DNA from: Ferroplasma sp.
Lineage (GTDB): Archaea > Thermoplasmatota > Thermoplasmata > Thermoplasmatales > Thermoplasmataceae
Length of the DNA: 64,000 nucleotides
Assembly (NCBI RefSeq): GCF_031200575.1
Contig: NZ_CP133597.1
Location: 434,001-498,000 of the forward strand
Direction of reading: 5' to 3'
Part shown: positions 17,473 to 26,890 of the stretch, one piece after another
Layout: each line of letters opens with the position of its first letter
How positions within the stretch are numbered: the first letter of the stretch is position 1
The notes under the pieces: model-generated
Database searches by the model: none
Told to the model about the DNA's origin: nothing
Seen by the model: the letters and a program-made list of their open reading frames with translations, nothing else
Made by a program: the position numbers and the translations under genes

Positions 17473-17635
17473 AACAACACCTATATTCCCTGTAACCTAA
17501 ATACTGGTAGCAATAACTCATAATGTAGCACTGCTTTTAAACTTTTATGGTGCATCCTAAATTTACGGTTTTTATTTTTGAGGTATTTCTGTTTTATGGA
17601 AAGATTTATTTTTGAATGAATTATATTGATTTCAA

Positions 17636-18679
17636 ATGGATACCTTCTCAGAGTTTATGAACTATCTTGATAAAAATAAGGATTCTATACGCAGGGACCT
17701 TAAACTGGATGAAACATCTGACATATATAAATTCTACAGAAATTTATTCGAATCCAGCTACCATAAATTTGAACCCAGTGACCCGGGGAAGATTGACGTT
17801 GCAGCAACCGATAGTTCCCAGTTCCTCAGGATGCTGTATAACGGGAAAAATATTATATTGATCAGGGCTTACACCCTTTACCGGAATACAATAACATCTG
17901 ACTTCATTGCAGATATAGTTGCCGTTGACCCTGTGGACCAGAGGAATTTTACCATTCTCCTCATGGAACATTCTGAACATAAATCCATACTGAAATTCAT
18001 GGAAGAAAATTCACCTGAGTATATATTCATTGACGGGTCTCTGAAAGGCAGGCTCTCCCACAGGATAGACCCGCTTCCCATTGAGGGTTATGAAAATTTC
18101 ATGTACGAATATGTAAAAACCCTTAAAGAAATGATCAAAAGAGCACTTGATAAAAATATTACATTAATATTCATGGCAAAAAGCAGCTATACTGACTGTT
18201 TCAAGAAATACCTTCTGGGAACCGCAAGAAAGGACCCGGAAACATTAAAGGTCATAGAAAAGGAATCTGGGACATACAGAAATGACCATTATCTAATAAA
18301 GTCATTTGCCATGGATAAAGGATATACACAGCCTGTTATGTACCGCAGGAGCCTGGAGGGCACTGATATAAGTTATGTATCACTTGATGTCCTGCCAGAC
18401 CCGGAAGACCTGCCTTTAAAAGTCCAGGTCATATCCAGGGATTTCCTCAGGGAAGTCCTTGATGCAAGGGCATATAATATGGATGAAAAGATAATAAATT
18501 TGATATTTTATGGATATACGGGCTACAAGGTTTATAATCTGTGGCTGGTTGATGTGGATAAGAAGGTAAAATTCAGGTCGGTTGAAATGGAGCGCATATA
18601 TATGCGCGCATTGGAGCGGAAACTGGGCATAACATTCTATGAAACCAGGGGTGAAAGACGTGCAAGAATCAGGGCTTAA
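17636..18679 (+). CDS. nurA: DNA double-strand break repair nuclease NurA
   Basis: The 347-residue product matches NurA, a 5'-3' nuclease that works with the HerA translocase in end resection. The first metal motif is seen as IDVAATDSSQF near residues 47-57, and further acidic residues (FIDGSLKGR, SYVSLDVL) fit the RNase H-like core. It is the first gene of a four-gene operon with herA, mre11 and rad50, all overlapping. That context confirms the assignment. Confidence 0.9.
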   Translation: MDTFSEFMNYLDKNKDSIRRDLKLDETSDIYKFYRNLFESSYHKFEPSDPGKIDVAATDSSQFLRMLYNGKNIILIRAYTLYRNTITSDFIADIVAVDPVDQRNFTILLMEHSEHKSILKFMEENSPEYIFIDGSLKGRLSHRIDPLPIEGYENFMYEYVKTLKEMIKRALDKNITLIFMAKSSYTDCFKKYLLGTARKDPETLKVIEKESGTYRNDHYLIKSFAMDKGYTQPVMYRRSLEGTDISYVSLDVLPDPEDLPLKVQVISRDFLREVLDARAYNMDEKIINLIFYGYTGYKVYNLWLVDVDKKVKFRSVEMERIYMRALERKLGITFYETRGERRARIRA

Positions 18680-20192
18680 AATAGGTTATACAATAGGTGA
18701 AAATACATCTGGGAAATTCCAGTTTGTCATATCGGATGAAAGCAATATAAAGAAATGGGAATATGTTTATCTTATGATTAAGGGCGAAATCGTAATAGGC
18801 AGAATAGAGGAGGTCGTATCCAAGAGTGAGCTGATGAATGAAAATATGGACTACCAGAGTATTGACAGGTATTCAAGCAACGGGCTCAACGATTTTGTGA
18901 ATATATGCATTTCTACCACTCTTGGAAAGATTAAAGATGGATTTCTCACGCAGTCCAGGGAAATAGTCAGGCCAGGGATGCCTGTTTACCCTGCTGGTGA
19001 TGACATACTACAGCAAATATTCTCATTTGATCCTGAGGAGGCCCTTGACATAGGCAGCCTTCCTGACAATAATGTAAAAGTATCCCTGAATGTCAACGGC
19101 CTCAGAAGGCATCTTGCCATACTGGCACAGACAGGCGCCGGAAAGAGCCATACAGCATCAGTAATTATGGAGGAGCTGCTGAAAAAGGGTGCATCAATAA
19201 TAGTCCTTGACCCTCATGCCGATTATGTATTCATGAAAAAGGGTGTTAATGGGGAGATATACTCTGATGGCATAAGCGTTTTCAGGACACCGCTGAGCAC
19301 AGGCCGTTACACAAATGATGATGTGGGTATTGTAAATAATTTTACAATAAGGTTCAGTGACCTGGCACCGGAGGATGTAAAGGGAATAATGGATATAAAG
19401 GAAGGGTATACAAATTTAAATTCAATAGTTGATGATATCTACAAGAGAATGAAGGGAAGAAAGGATCTTGCAGACTTCCTGCAGACCGCAGAGTCGCTTC
19501 CGCAGGAGGACTACAGAAAAATACGGGGCAGGCTGGCGTTCCTGAATAAAATAAAGGATATATTCCAGGATTATACAACCGGTATAACCGATTACCTTGG
19601 ACCAGGAAAAATGTCTGTTATGGATCTGTCTGGAATGGATCAATTTCTGGCAAATTATTTTTCATACAGGGTTTTGAGCTCAATTTACGATGTAAAGCTT
19701 TCATCAGAATTCAAATATCCCGTATTTGTATTCATAGAGGAGGCCCATAATTTTGTGCCTCCAAGAAATAACAGCAATATTGCCCGGATGATAAAAAAGA
19801 TAGCTGGCGAGGGCAGAAAATTCGGGATATTCCTGGTAGTTATAACCCAGCGCCCTGGAAAGATAGACGCTGATGTACTGAGCCAGTGCAATTCACAGAT
19901 TATCCTCCGTGTTACCAATCCATCTGACCAGAATGCCATACTTGAGAGCAGTGAGAATATAACAGGATATCTCATGGCTGACCTCCCTTCACTGGATACA
20001 GGAGAGGCCATAATAGTGGGTGAAATAGTGAAGATGCCTGCCATAGTAAAAATAAGGGACAGGGAAACAAGGGCAGGAGGTTCAGATATTGATGTCATTG
20101 GGCTTCTAAGGGAGGCCAGGGAGGAGGTAAGGAAGAGAAATGACCCCTCTGAAGTCCGGAAAAAAACCAGGGACCTGCTGGGTGAATTCTGA
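18660..20192 (+). CDS. herA: HerA helicase/translocase
   Basis: The protein of about 510 residues is the hexameric FtsK/HerA-type ATPase that pumps DNA for NurA. It has an N-terminal HAS-barrel (KIGYTIGENTSGKFQFVIS), Walker A LAQTGAGKSHT near residues 162-172 and Walker B FVFIEEAHNF near 360. ARFQRPGKIDADV-type sensor residues appear as TQRPGKIDADVL. An ATG at 18639 would overlap nurA by 41 bases. The GTG at 18660 is preferred because GGGGTGA lies six bases before it as a ribosome-binding site, leaving a 20-base overlap with nurA. The stop overlaps the mre11 ATG. Confidence 0.9.
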   Translation: MQESGLKIGYTIGENTSGKFQFVISDESNIKKWEYVYLMIKGEIVIGRIEEVVSKSELMNENMDYQSIDRYSSNGLNDFVNICISTTLGKIKDGFLTQSREIVRPGMPVYPAGDDILQQIFSFDPEEALDIGSLPDNNVKVSLNVNGLRRHLAILAQTGAGKSHTASVIMEELLKKGASIIVLDPHADYVFMKKGVNGEIYSDGISVFRTPLSTGRYTNDDVGIVNNFTIRFSDLAPEDVKGIMDIKEGYTNLNSIVDDIYKRMKGRKDLADFLQTAESLPQEDYRKIRGRLAFLNKIKDIFQDYTTGITDYLGPGKMSVMDLSGMDQFLANYFSYRVLSSIYDVKLSSEFKYPVFVFIEEAHNFVPPRNNSNIARMIKKIAGEGRKFGIFLVVITQRPGKIDADVLSQCNSQIILRVTNPSDQNAILESSENITGYLMADLPSLDTGEAIIVGEIVKMPAIVKIRDRETRAGGSDIDVIGLLREAREEVRKRNDPSEVRKKTRDLLGEF

Positions 20193-21313
20193 TGGCAAGG
20201 TTTCTACATCTATCAGATACACATCTGGGATACAGGCAGTACATGATGGACCTGCGTGAGGAAGATTTCTATGAGTCATTCAACGAGGCCATAGATACTG
20301 GCCTGGAGGAAAATGTTGATTTTTTTGTCCATACAGGAGATCTATTTGATACCTGGTCTCCATCAAACAGGGCCATGAACGAATTCAAAAAAGCAATGAT
20401 AAAACTGTATAAGAAAAACAAGGTAATGTATCTTATAATGGGTGACCATGACCGCCCTAAAAGAACAGATGAGGTTGCATCCAGGATATTTGATTTTCTC
20501 GGTGTGAAACTCCTCGGCACAGAGGGCCTCCAGAATACTGTCATAAACTATGGAGGAGAGGATATACTTTTATCAGGAATATCCAATATGAAAGGTTTGA
20601 GAAAAAATGGCCTGATTGAGCAGTACAGGAAGGCAGACGTTGAGGCCAGGCCCTATAAAAACTCAATTCTAATGTCACACCAGGGGGTTTCACCATATCT
20701 CATAGCAGAGGCCTGCGAGGTGGATTCAAAGGATTTGCCTGTAAATTATAAATATCTGGCTTTCGGGCATGTGCATGATTCTCATCTGGTAACAGACAGG
20801 TATCCTGTGTTTTCTTATGCAGGGTCAACGGACCTGAACAGCACAAATGAGGTGAAGAACTTCGTAAAAAATGGAAAATCCGTAAATCTTGTTGAAATCC
20901 ACAATGGTACTGTGGAGGCCCAGAGGATAAGGCTGAAATCAACAAGATATCAGGATACAGTATCATCTGATTACGGAAACTATATGCAGGATATAGATAA
21001 AATCATGTCAAGGGAAAGGACAAACAGAAAGGACCCCCTCATTTCTGTAACAATACATGGAGATGCAAACCGTGAAGAGGTTAAAATGAAAATAAATGCA
21101 TTGAGGGATGTAATAATCCGTGGCCCGGTATTTGAGAAAGAGGTTAAAACCGTTGAGGCCAGGCCCAATATGTCAAAACTTCAGGACTATTTTATGGCAT
21201 ATTTCCATGATGCCAATATGGCAATTCTTGCCGAAAACATATTCAATTCTATAAAAAATGAAGACAGTGAAACATCATACCGGCTCATAAGGGAGATAAT
21301 GAAGGTGGAATAA
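20192..21313 (+). CDS. mre11: DNA repair nuclease Mre11
   Basis: The 373-residue protein is the Mre11 phosphodiesterase. Motifs are LSDTHLGYRQY (Asp9, His11), VHTGDLFD (Asp50), MGDHDRP (84-87), MSHQG and FGHVHDSH. With Rad50 it processes double-strand break ends. The third motif is GDHD rather than the usual GNHD, so position 85 is Asp instead of the metal-binding Asn. The start overlaps the herA stop (TGATG), and the stop overlaps the rad50 start (TAATG). Confidence 0.95.
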   Translation: MARFLHLSDTHLGYRQYMMDLREEDFYESFNEAIDTGLEENVDFFVHTGDLFDTWSPSNRAMNEFKKAMIKLYKKNKVMYLIMGDHDRPKRTDEVASRIFDFLGVKLLGTEGLQNTVINYGGEDILLSGISNMKGLRKNGLIEQYRKADVEARPYKNSILMSHQGVSPYLIAEACEVDSKDLPVNYKYLAFGHVHDSHLVTDRYPVFSYAGSTDLNSTNEVKNFVKNGKSVNLVEIHNGTVEAQRIRLKSTRYQDTVSSDYGNYMQDIDKIMSRERTNRKDPLISVTIHGDANREEVKMKINALRDVIIRGPVFEKEVKTVEARPNMSKLQDYFMAYFHDANMAILAENIFNSIKNEDSETSYRLIREIMKVE

Positions 21314-23997
21314 TGATCATAGAATCGCTAAAAATAGTAAATTTTCTTTCACATGAGGATACGGAAATAAATTTCGAGCCCGGCATTAATATTATAACAG
21401 GAAAAAATGGAGCTGGAAAAACAGGTGTTCTGGACGCAATCAAGTTCGCACTTTTTGCGGAATCCAGGAATAATGAAAAAAACAACGAGCTCATAAAGAA
21501 GGGCAAAAACTACTTTGAAATAACACTTAATTTCAACATAAATGGTGAACATTACGAGGTTTACCGCCATTTCGGTGTGAAAAAGGCAAAGAATGCCGAG
21601 AGGCTCGCATATGTTAAAAGAGATGGCACCATGGTGGCTGAAACATATGAGGGGGTTAATGCGGAAATAACAAAAATCCTCAATGTCTCAAAGGAGGTTT
21701 TCAAAAATTCTGTATTTGTGGAGCAGGGGCAGATGGATTCACTGATAACCGGGACCCCAAAGGAGAGAAAAACTATATTTTCTGATATCATAGGTCTAAC
21801 ATCACTTTCAAAAAGTGCAGAAAAAATAAGGGATATTATAGCAAATTTTAGGGATCAGGCATTAACCCTTCAGGGAGCAAATGACCGCATAAAGGATCTC
21901 AATTCAGAAATAAAGGATCTGGAATCACAAAAATCTGATGCCCTTCAGGCTCTTGCTGTGGCTGAAAGGAAAACAGAGGACCTGGCTGCCGATCTGGAAA
22001 AAATAAAAAACATGGTAAGGGAAAGAGATGAGATATTATCCAGAATAAAAAACCTGGAATCAAATATATACAGCTACAGGGATGAAATAAACATCCGCAA
22101 GGGAAAAATAAAAGGCATGGAATCGGATCTTCTCCAGCTGAAATCGAAACTTGATAGGCTGAATGCCCTGGAATCCAATCCTTATTACATTAAAAGGGAT
22201 GCCATAAATAAATATTTTATAAAAAAAACTGGCATTTCAAACCTTGAAAAGGATATAAGAAGACTTGAAACATCAAATGAGGAATATAATAATTATTCCA
22301 GAAAGATAGAGGAGCTTGCCGGTCGGCATATGGAATATTCTGAACTTAAGAGGAAATATAACGAAAATAATGGGCAGATAATAAAATACAGGGAAAGCCA
22401 TGAAAGATACAGCAACCTTGTGGGAATTGTAAAATCCCTCAGAGCCCGTATAGATTCGGAAAATGCCTTTGTCCAAAAATTTCTGGAAACAGGCGGAATG
22501 CGTTTGGAAGAACTTGCAGATTCTGCCAGCAGGAGGGAGAAAATCAACCAGGAGATAATCAGTAAAAAAACAAGGATTTCTGAAATCAAATCCACTGTTG
22601 TAAGCTATAACAGCATGCTGGGAGAAATCAGGGAAAACGAAGAGACACTGAGGGGAAAAAGTAAATGCCCCCTATGCGGCACAGAACTTACAGAGGACCA
22701 CATGGCAGAAATTTCAGAGGAATACAGGGAAAGGGAGGAAAAAATCCTTGCCAGCATTGATAGCCTCAAGGTGGAAAAACAGAAGATCGATTCGGAGATT
22801 GCCCAAATGGAAAACATGTACCGGCAGCTGAACAGCCACGAGGTTGCCACTGCCGTTTCATACCTGTCAGATATCAAGTCAACTGAAAATGAACTTTCCA
22901 GGCTGGAGTCAGAACTGGGAAGCAACTACAGTGGGCATAAACTGTTCATGGATAAATCAGCTGAAAATGATGCAATATCAAAGAAACTAGAAGAATATCA
23001 GAAATATGAGGATGATTATGTTAAATATTCAAATATAATTTCTGGGATCAATATTACTGAATTGATCAGGGAGTTAGGTGAATCAAGGGATATGCTTATG
23101 GAGGCCCGCAGGGATGCCGCCAGCCTTCTTGGGGAAATAGGATTTGAACCGGATCCCTCAGAATATGAAAAAATAGAATCCATTTCAAAGGAGATTGAAA
23201 ACATGCGATCAGATGTGGAGAGGGCCAGAAACCTTAAGGCTTCAGTCAAATCCATTAATGATGAAATAGAGGAAAGGAACAGATCAATAATTGACGTAGA
23301 AAAAAAACTTTCTGATGCCAGGGAGCAACTGAATACATATAAGGATGTTGATACAGAACTAAGAAATGCAGAAAATACACATTCTGATTCAATAAAGGAA
23401 CAGACGAAGTTCAGTACCCTTGTGGAAACATACAGTGAACGTATAAACGAGGATAAAAATACCATAGGCAAACTTCAGGGGGATGCAGGGAGGTACAGCA
23501 AGCTTATGGACACCATCTCAACCCTGAATAAAATCAGGGAGTCATTTGACTACAATGGAATACAGTCCATGATAAGGAAGGATGCATCAGCATCCATGAC
23601 AAACCTAACCAGAAAATACCTGCAATCATTCAACCTCGATTTTGACGATATAGGAATTGATGAGAATTTTGACATAAAGGTAACACAGAATTCCATGGAA
23701 CAGACACTTGAATCACTCAGCGGCGGTGAAAAAACCGCACTTGCAATTGCGTTGCGCCTATCAGTAACGGAATATGTTCTTGACCGGATAAGTACAATCA
23801 TAATGGACGAACCCACAAATTTCCTGGATGAGGACAGAAGGAATAATCTGAAGGATATTATACTTTATTCACTGAAGGGTGATAACATAGTGCCACAGAT
23901 GATAATGATAACGCATCACAGTGAACTGATATCAGTTGCGGACTCATCTTATGAAATGGTAAAACACAATGGCACTACACGTGTAATTTCATCATAA
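21313..23997 (+). CDS. rad50: DNA repair ATPase Rad50
   Basis: The 894-residue SMC-like ATPase has Walker A GKNGAGKTG near residue 34, a Q-loop (VEQGQM), and long coiled-coil arms rich in Glu/Lys/Arg. The zinc-hook CPLCGTEL lies near the middle. The C-terminal half carries the signature LSGGEKTALAIALRLS and Walker B TIIMDEPTNFLDED. It pairs with Mre11, encoded immediately upstream with overlapping stop and start codons. Length is normal for archaeal Rad50. Confidence 0.96.
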   Translation: MIIESLKIVNFLSHEDTEINFEPGINIITGKNGAGKTGVLDAIKFALFAESRNNEKNNELIKKGKNYFEITLNFNINGEHYEVYRHFGVKKAKNAERLAYVKRDGTMVAETYEGVNAEITKILNVSKEVFKNSVFVEQGQMDSLITGTPKERKTIFSDIIGLTSLSKSAEKIRDIIANFRDQALTLQGANDRIKDLNSEIKDLESQKSDALQALAVAERKTEDLAADLEKIKNMVRERDEILSRIKNLESNIYSYRDEINIRKGKIKGMESDLLQLKSKLDRLNALESNPYYIKRDAINKYFIKKTGISNLEKDIRRLETSNEEYNNYSRKIEELAGRHMEYSELKRKYNENNGQIIKYRESHERYSNLVGIVKSLRARIDSENAFVQKFLETGGMRLEELADSASRREKINQEIISKKTRISEIKSTVVSYNSMLGEIRENEETLRGKSKCPLCGTELTEDHMAEISEEYREREEKILASIDSLKVEKQKIDSEIAQMENMYRQLNSHEVATAVSYLSDIKSTENELSRLESELGSNYSGHKLFMDKSAENDAISKKLEEYQKYEDDYVKYSNIISGINITELIRELGESRDMLMEARRDAASLLGEIGFEPDPSEYEKIESISKEIENMRSDVERARNLKASVKSINDEIEERNRSIIDVEKKLSDAREQLNTYKDVDTELRNAENTHSDSIKEQTKFSTLVETYSERINEDKNTIGKLQGDAGRYSKLMDTISTLNKIRESFDYNGIQSMIRKDASASMTNLTRKYLQSFNLDFDDIGIDENFDIKVTQNSMEQTLESLSGGEKTALAIALRLSVTEYVLDRISTIIMDEPTNFLDEDRRNNLKDIILYSLKGDNIVPQMIMITHHSELISVADSSYEMVKHNGTTRVISS

Positions 23998-24123
23998 TTA
24001 CTTTTCACCATTCTCATAAAATTCATCGCATGGCAGGGTTAATGCAGGGAGCATCTTATAAATGCATGATTTTTCATACAAAACACCAAACACTAAAATA
24101 TCCCTGTAGTATTATAAAGAACA

Positions 24124-24666
24124 ATGATTAATATTGATTATTCCGATGAGGTATACAGGCCTGCAGAGGATACCTACCTCTTAATAGATCATGTAAAATG
24201 CGGAAAAAAAGTTCTGGAGATGGGAGCTGGAACAGGAATAATCTCCATAAATCTTGCACTCCAGGGACATACAGTGACGGCAGTGGACATATCCCATGAT
24301 GCCGTTGAACTGATAAACCATAATGCACGTATCAATAACGTTAGCATTGAAGTAATCGAATCGGACCTTTTCCAGAATGTCCACGGAAAATACGATACCC
24401 TGATATTCAATCCCCCCTACCTCCCGGTGGAAAACGAAAGCCCGCAGTGGGCCGGGGGCAGTGATGGGTTTGCGGTTACTGGCAGGTTCCTTGCATCTGC
24501 AGATAAATACCTGAATAGATGCGGGAACATTTATATTATACTATCTGACCTTACAGATATAGAATCATTTATAAGGAAAAATAAAAATTACCTATTTACA
24601 GAAATTGCGTCAGAGAGTTTTGATTTTGAAACTATCAGGTTGTATGAGCTAATAGTGAGAAAATGA
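24124..24666 (+). CDS. HemK/PrmC-like N5-glutamine methyltransferase
   Basis: The compact 180-residue SAM methyltransferase has the glycine-rich SAM site (VLEMGAGTGIISINLA) and the catalytic FNPPYLP near residue 97. The NPPY motif marks methylation of a planar amide or amine nitrogen. Archaeal and eukaryotic members of this size (Mtq2-type) modify the GGQ glutamine of release factor aRF1/eRF1. That target is inferred. TATTATAAAG just upstream may be the TATA box. Its end overlaps the DRG GTPase start by four bases. Confidence 0.82.
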   Translation: MINIDYSDEVYRPAEDTYLLIDHVKCGKKVLEMGAGTGIISINLALQGHTVTAVDISHDAVELINHNARINNVSIEVIESDLFQNVHGKYDTLIFNPPYLPVENESPQWAGGSDGFAVTGRFLASADKYLNRCGNIYIILSDLTDIESFIRKNKNYLFTEIASESFDFETIRLYELIVRK

Positions 24667-25745
24667 CAATACAGGAAAGAATAAAGGAAATAGAGGACGA
24701 AATTAAAAAAACCCAGAAAAATAAGGCCACGGAAAAACACATAGGCCTTCTCAAGGCACGGATGTCCAAGCTGGAGCTTGAGGAGGAATCGCATAAGAAG
24801 TCAGGGGGCTATGGTTTTTCCGTTTCAAAAAGTGGAGATGCAACAATGGCACTGGTAGGGTACCCAAATGTGGGCAAGAGCTCTCTACTTAATGCACTTA
24901 CAAATAAAAAAAGCACCGTTGGGAACTTTGAATTCACCACCCTTACTGTTATTCCGGGGACATTGAATTATAATGGGGCACAGATACAGATACTTGATCT
25001 TCCAGGTATTATAGACAATGCTGCACTTGGGGCAGGGCGTGGCAGGGAGATAATTAGCACAATACGTAACGTAGACCTTATAGTAATGGTAACTGACATA
25101 CAGCTCAAGGGACTCGATCGTATAGTTGCAGAACTCTATAAAGCCGGGATAGTCTTGAACAGGAAGCGTAAGGATATATCGTTCAAAAGAACAAATTACG
25201 GTGGCCTGAGGATACATAAGCCCAGAAATGTGGACATAGATAACAATGATATAAGGGATATAGCCAAGGAATTCAAGATTGTCAACGGAGATATATATAT
25301 CAGGGAAAGCATAGATATTGATGATCTCATAGATTTTTTCAAGGGCAATATAGTTTATATAAAATCTTTCATGGTTGTAAATAAAATAGACATGCCACAT
25401 GATGAGGAACAGCTGAAAAAACACCTAAAAAATTTTGGCAATTATATAGAGGTTTCAGCGGAAACTGGATATAATCTGGAAAATATGAAGAATATGATTT
25501 ATAAATCACTGGATATGGTCCGTGTTTATATGAGAAATAAGGCGGGCGAGGTAGATTATGAAAGGCCATTAATACTGAGCGAGGGCGCCACGGTCAGGGA
25601 CGTCTGCAGGAAGATCAGCCGGGAAATGATCTCCACCTTCAGGTACGCAATCATAACCGGGCCATCAAGGAGAATAGAAGCCAGGGTTGGGCTCGATTAT
25701 AAAGTGAATGATGAGGATGTAGTAACACTGATAAGCAAGTATTGA
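24663..25745 (+). CDS. DRG-family GTPase with TGS domain
   Basis: The 360-residue OBG/DRG GTPase has an N-terminal coiled region (about 1-60). The G1 motif GYPNVGKSS begins near residue 66, with switch region NFEFTTLTVIPG, G3 DLPGI and G4 VVNKIDMP. A C-terminal TGS domain follows (about 290-360). DRG proteins bind ribosomes and help translation in eukaryotes and archaea. Coupling with the release-factor methyltransferase gene fits a translation-related role. Confidence 0.92.
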   Translation: MTIQERIKEIEDEIKKTQKNKATEKHIGLLKARMSKLELEEESHKKSGGYGFSVSKSGDATMALVGYPNVGKSSLLNALTNKKSTVGNFEFTTLTVIPGTLNYNGAQIQILDLPGIIDNAALGAGRGREIISTIRNVDLIVMVTDIQLKGLDRIVAELYKAGIVLNRKRKDISFKRTNYGGLRIHKPRNVDIDNNDIRDIAKEFKIVNGDIYIRESIDIDDLIDFFKGNIVYIKSFMVVNKIDMPHDEEQLKKHLKNFGNYIEVSAETGYNLENMKNMIYKSLDMVRVYMRNKAGEVDYERPLILSEGATVRDVCRKISREMISTFRYAIITGPSRRIEARVGLDYKVNDEDVVTLISKY

Positions 25746-25834
25746 AGTTAAAATATAGCAGAATACATCCTTTACTTTTTGAAAAATTAAAAATAAATCA
25801 GAAATAGATTTAATTTTAAAATAAAAATAATAAT

Positions 25835-26890
25835 TTATTTAGGGACTTCCTGTTTACTCTTTTCTATTTTTTCAGGATTGAATGATATCTTACCGCTGTT
25901 ATATACAAAAGCATACATTATCATCAGCAGTACAAATAGAATTCCACCTATTATGCTTAGCCAGAAATTTGCAGCCTGCATTGAATTTGGTGAGGCAAAG
26001 GCATTTATCGAATAAGCATTCCCTGCAATTCTTGTTATGGGGAGCTCCAGGAACAGCACGGAAATTGTAACAGCAACAAACCAGAATGGTTTATATGATG
26101 CCAGATTTGTTGTAGACTTAGCCATGTAAAGCAGTGGTACTGCAAGGGTTATTATAACAGGCAGTATCATATAGTATCCTATAGACTTTGCTCCTGCCAG
26201 TGTTGCCACAACATTCCATGCATTTACATTGAGGAATAGCCCGAATATTATGGTAAGCAGTGGAACCCAGCTTGTTCTCTTTGCAAGCCTGTAAAATACC
26301 TGTGACATTCCGTATGCTATAAATAATGTGCCGAACAGGAATTCCCAGTATACAGCAGAATAAACAGGAGAGGTAAGGAGCGCAGTGTAATCCACATATG
26401 ACTTTGACAGGTTTACAGTATTCAGATGGAGCAGTGGTGGGAGCGATGGTATTGCTGTAGATACACTATTTCCTACCAGAAGTGCTGCAACAGCTGTGAC
26501 AAACCCGATTACCATAAGGAAAGTTGCACCTGAGTAAAACATCATCAATGGCCTGCTGTCAACCTTTTTCCATATGAATTCTGCATATATTATGGCAACA
26601 TTCCTCAGTATTAATAAAGCAACAAAGGTTCCTATTACCGGTATAAACAGGTATGAGGCTATTGGTGTAAGCCCGGAGTATATCAGCTCAAGTTCCACCA
26701 CAAAGAATACAATCATTGTGCCGGTTATCTCCCATATGGGCACTATATGCTTTAGTACAACTGTTTTATGCTTTTCATAGTTGCTGAATATCGGAAACAC
26801 TGCTATGAATTCAGAAAATAGGAATGTTACCATTGCGGCAATTACTATTTTCAGAAACACTCCATCTGCATTAAGATAAGAAAAAGACAT
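25835..26890 (-). CDS. cydB: Cytochrome bd-type oxidase subunit II
   Basis: The 351-residue, very hydrophobic protein has about nine membrane segments. Its stop-to-start junction with the upstream cydA is a single base, so it is taken as the subunit II partner. The similarity to bacterial CydB is weak by eye, as is usual for the archaeal CydB-like subunits. The partner's identity and the operon support the call. Its probable role is to hold the oxidase together in quinol oxidation to water. Confidence 0.75.
   Translation of the reverse strand: MSFSYLNADGVFLKIVIAAMVTFLFSEFIAVFPIFSNYEKHKTVVLKHIVPIWEITGTMIVFFVVELELIYSGLTPIASYLFIPVIGTFVALLILRNVAIIYAEFIWKKVDSRPLMMFYSGATFLMVIGFVTAVAALLVGNSVSTAIPSLPPLLHLNTVNLSKSYVDYTALLTSPVYSAVYWEFLFGTLFIAYGMSQVFYRLAKRTSWVPLLTIIFGLFLNVNAWNVVATLAGAKSIGYYMILPVIITLAVPLLYMAKSTTNLASYKPFWFVAVTISVLFLELPITRIAGNAYSINAFASPNSMQAANFWLSIIGGILFVLLMIMYAFVYNSGKISFNPEKIEKSKQEVPK

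Noticed and set aside
22605-23471. Long minus-strand frames opposite rad50
   Set aside because: These are Ser/Leu-rich shadows of the coiled-coil coding sequence, with no start signals.
23998-24054. 18-codon minus-strand frame with a zinc-like Cys just after rad50
   Set aside because: It is too short, has only one Cys and no promoter; open length can be due to chance.
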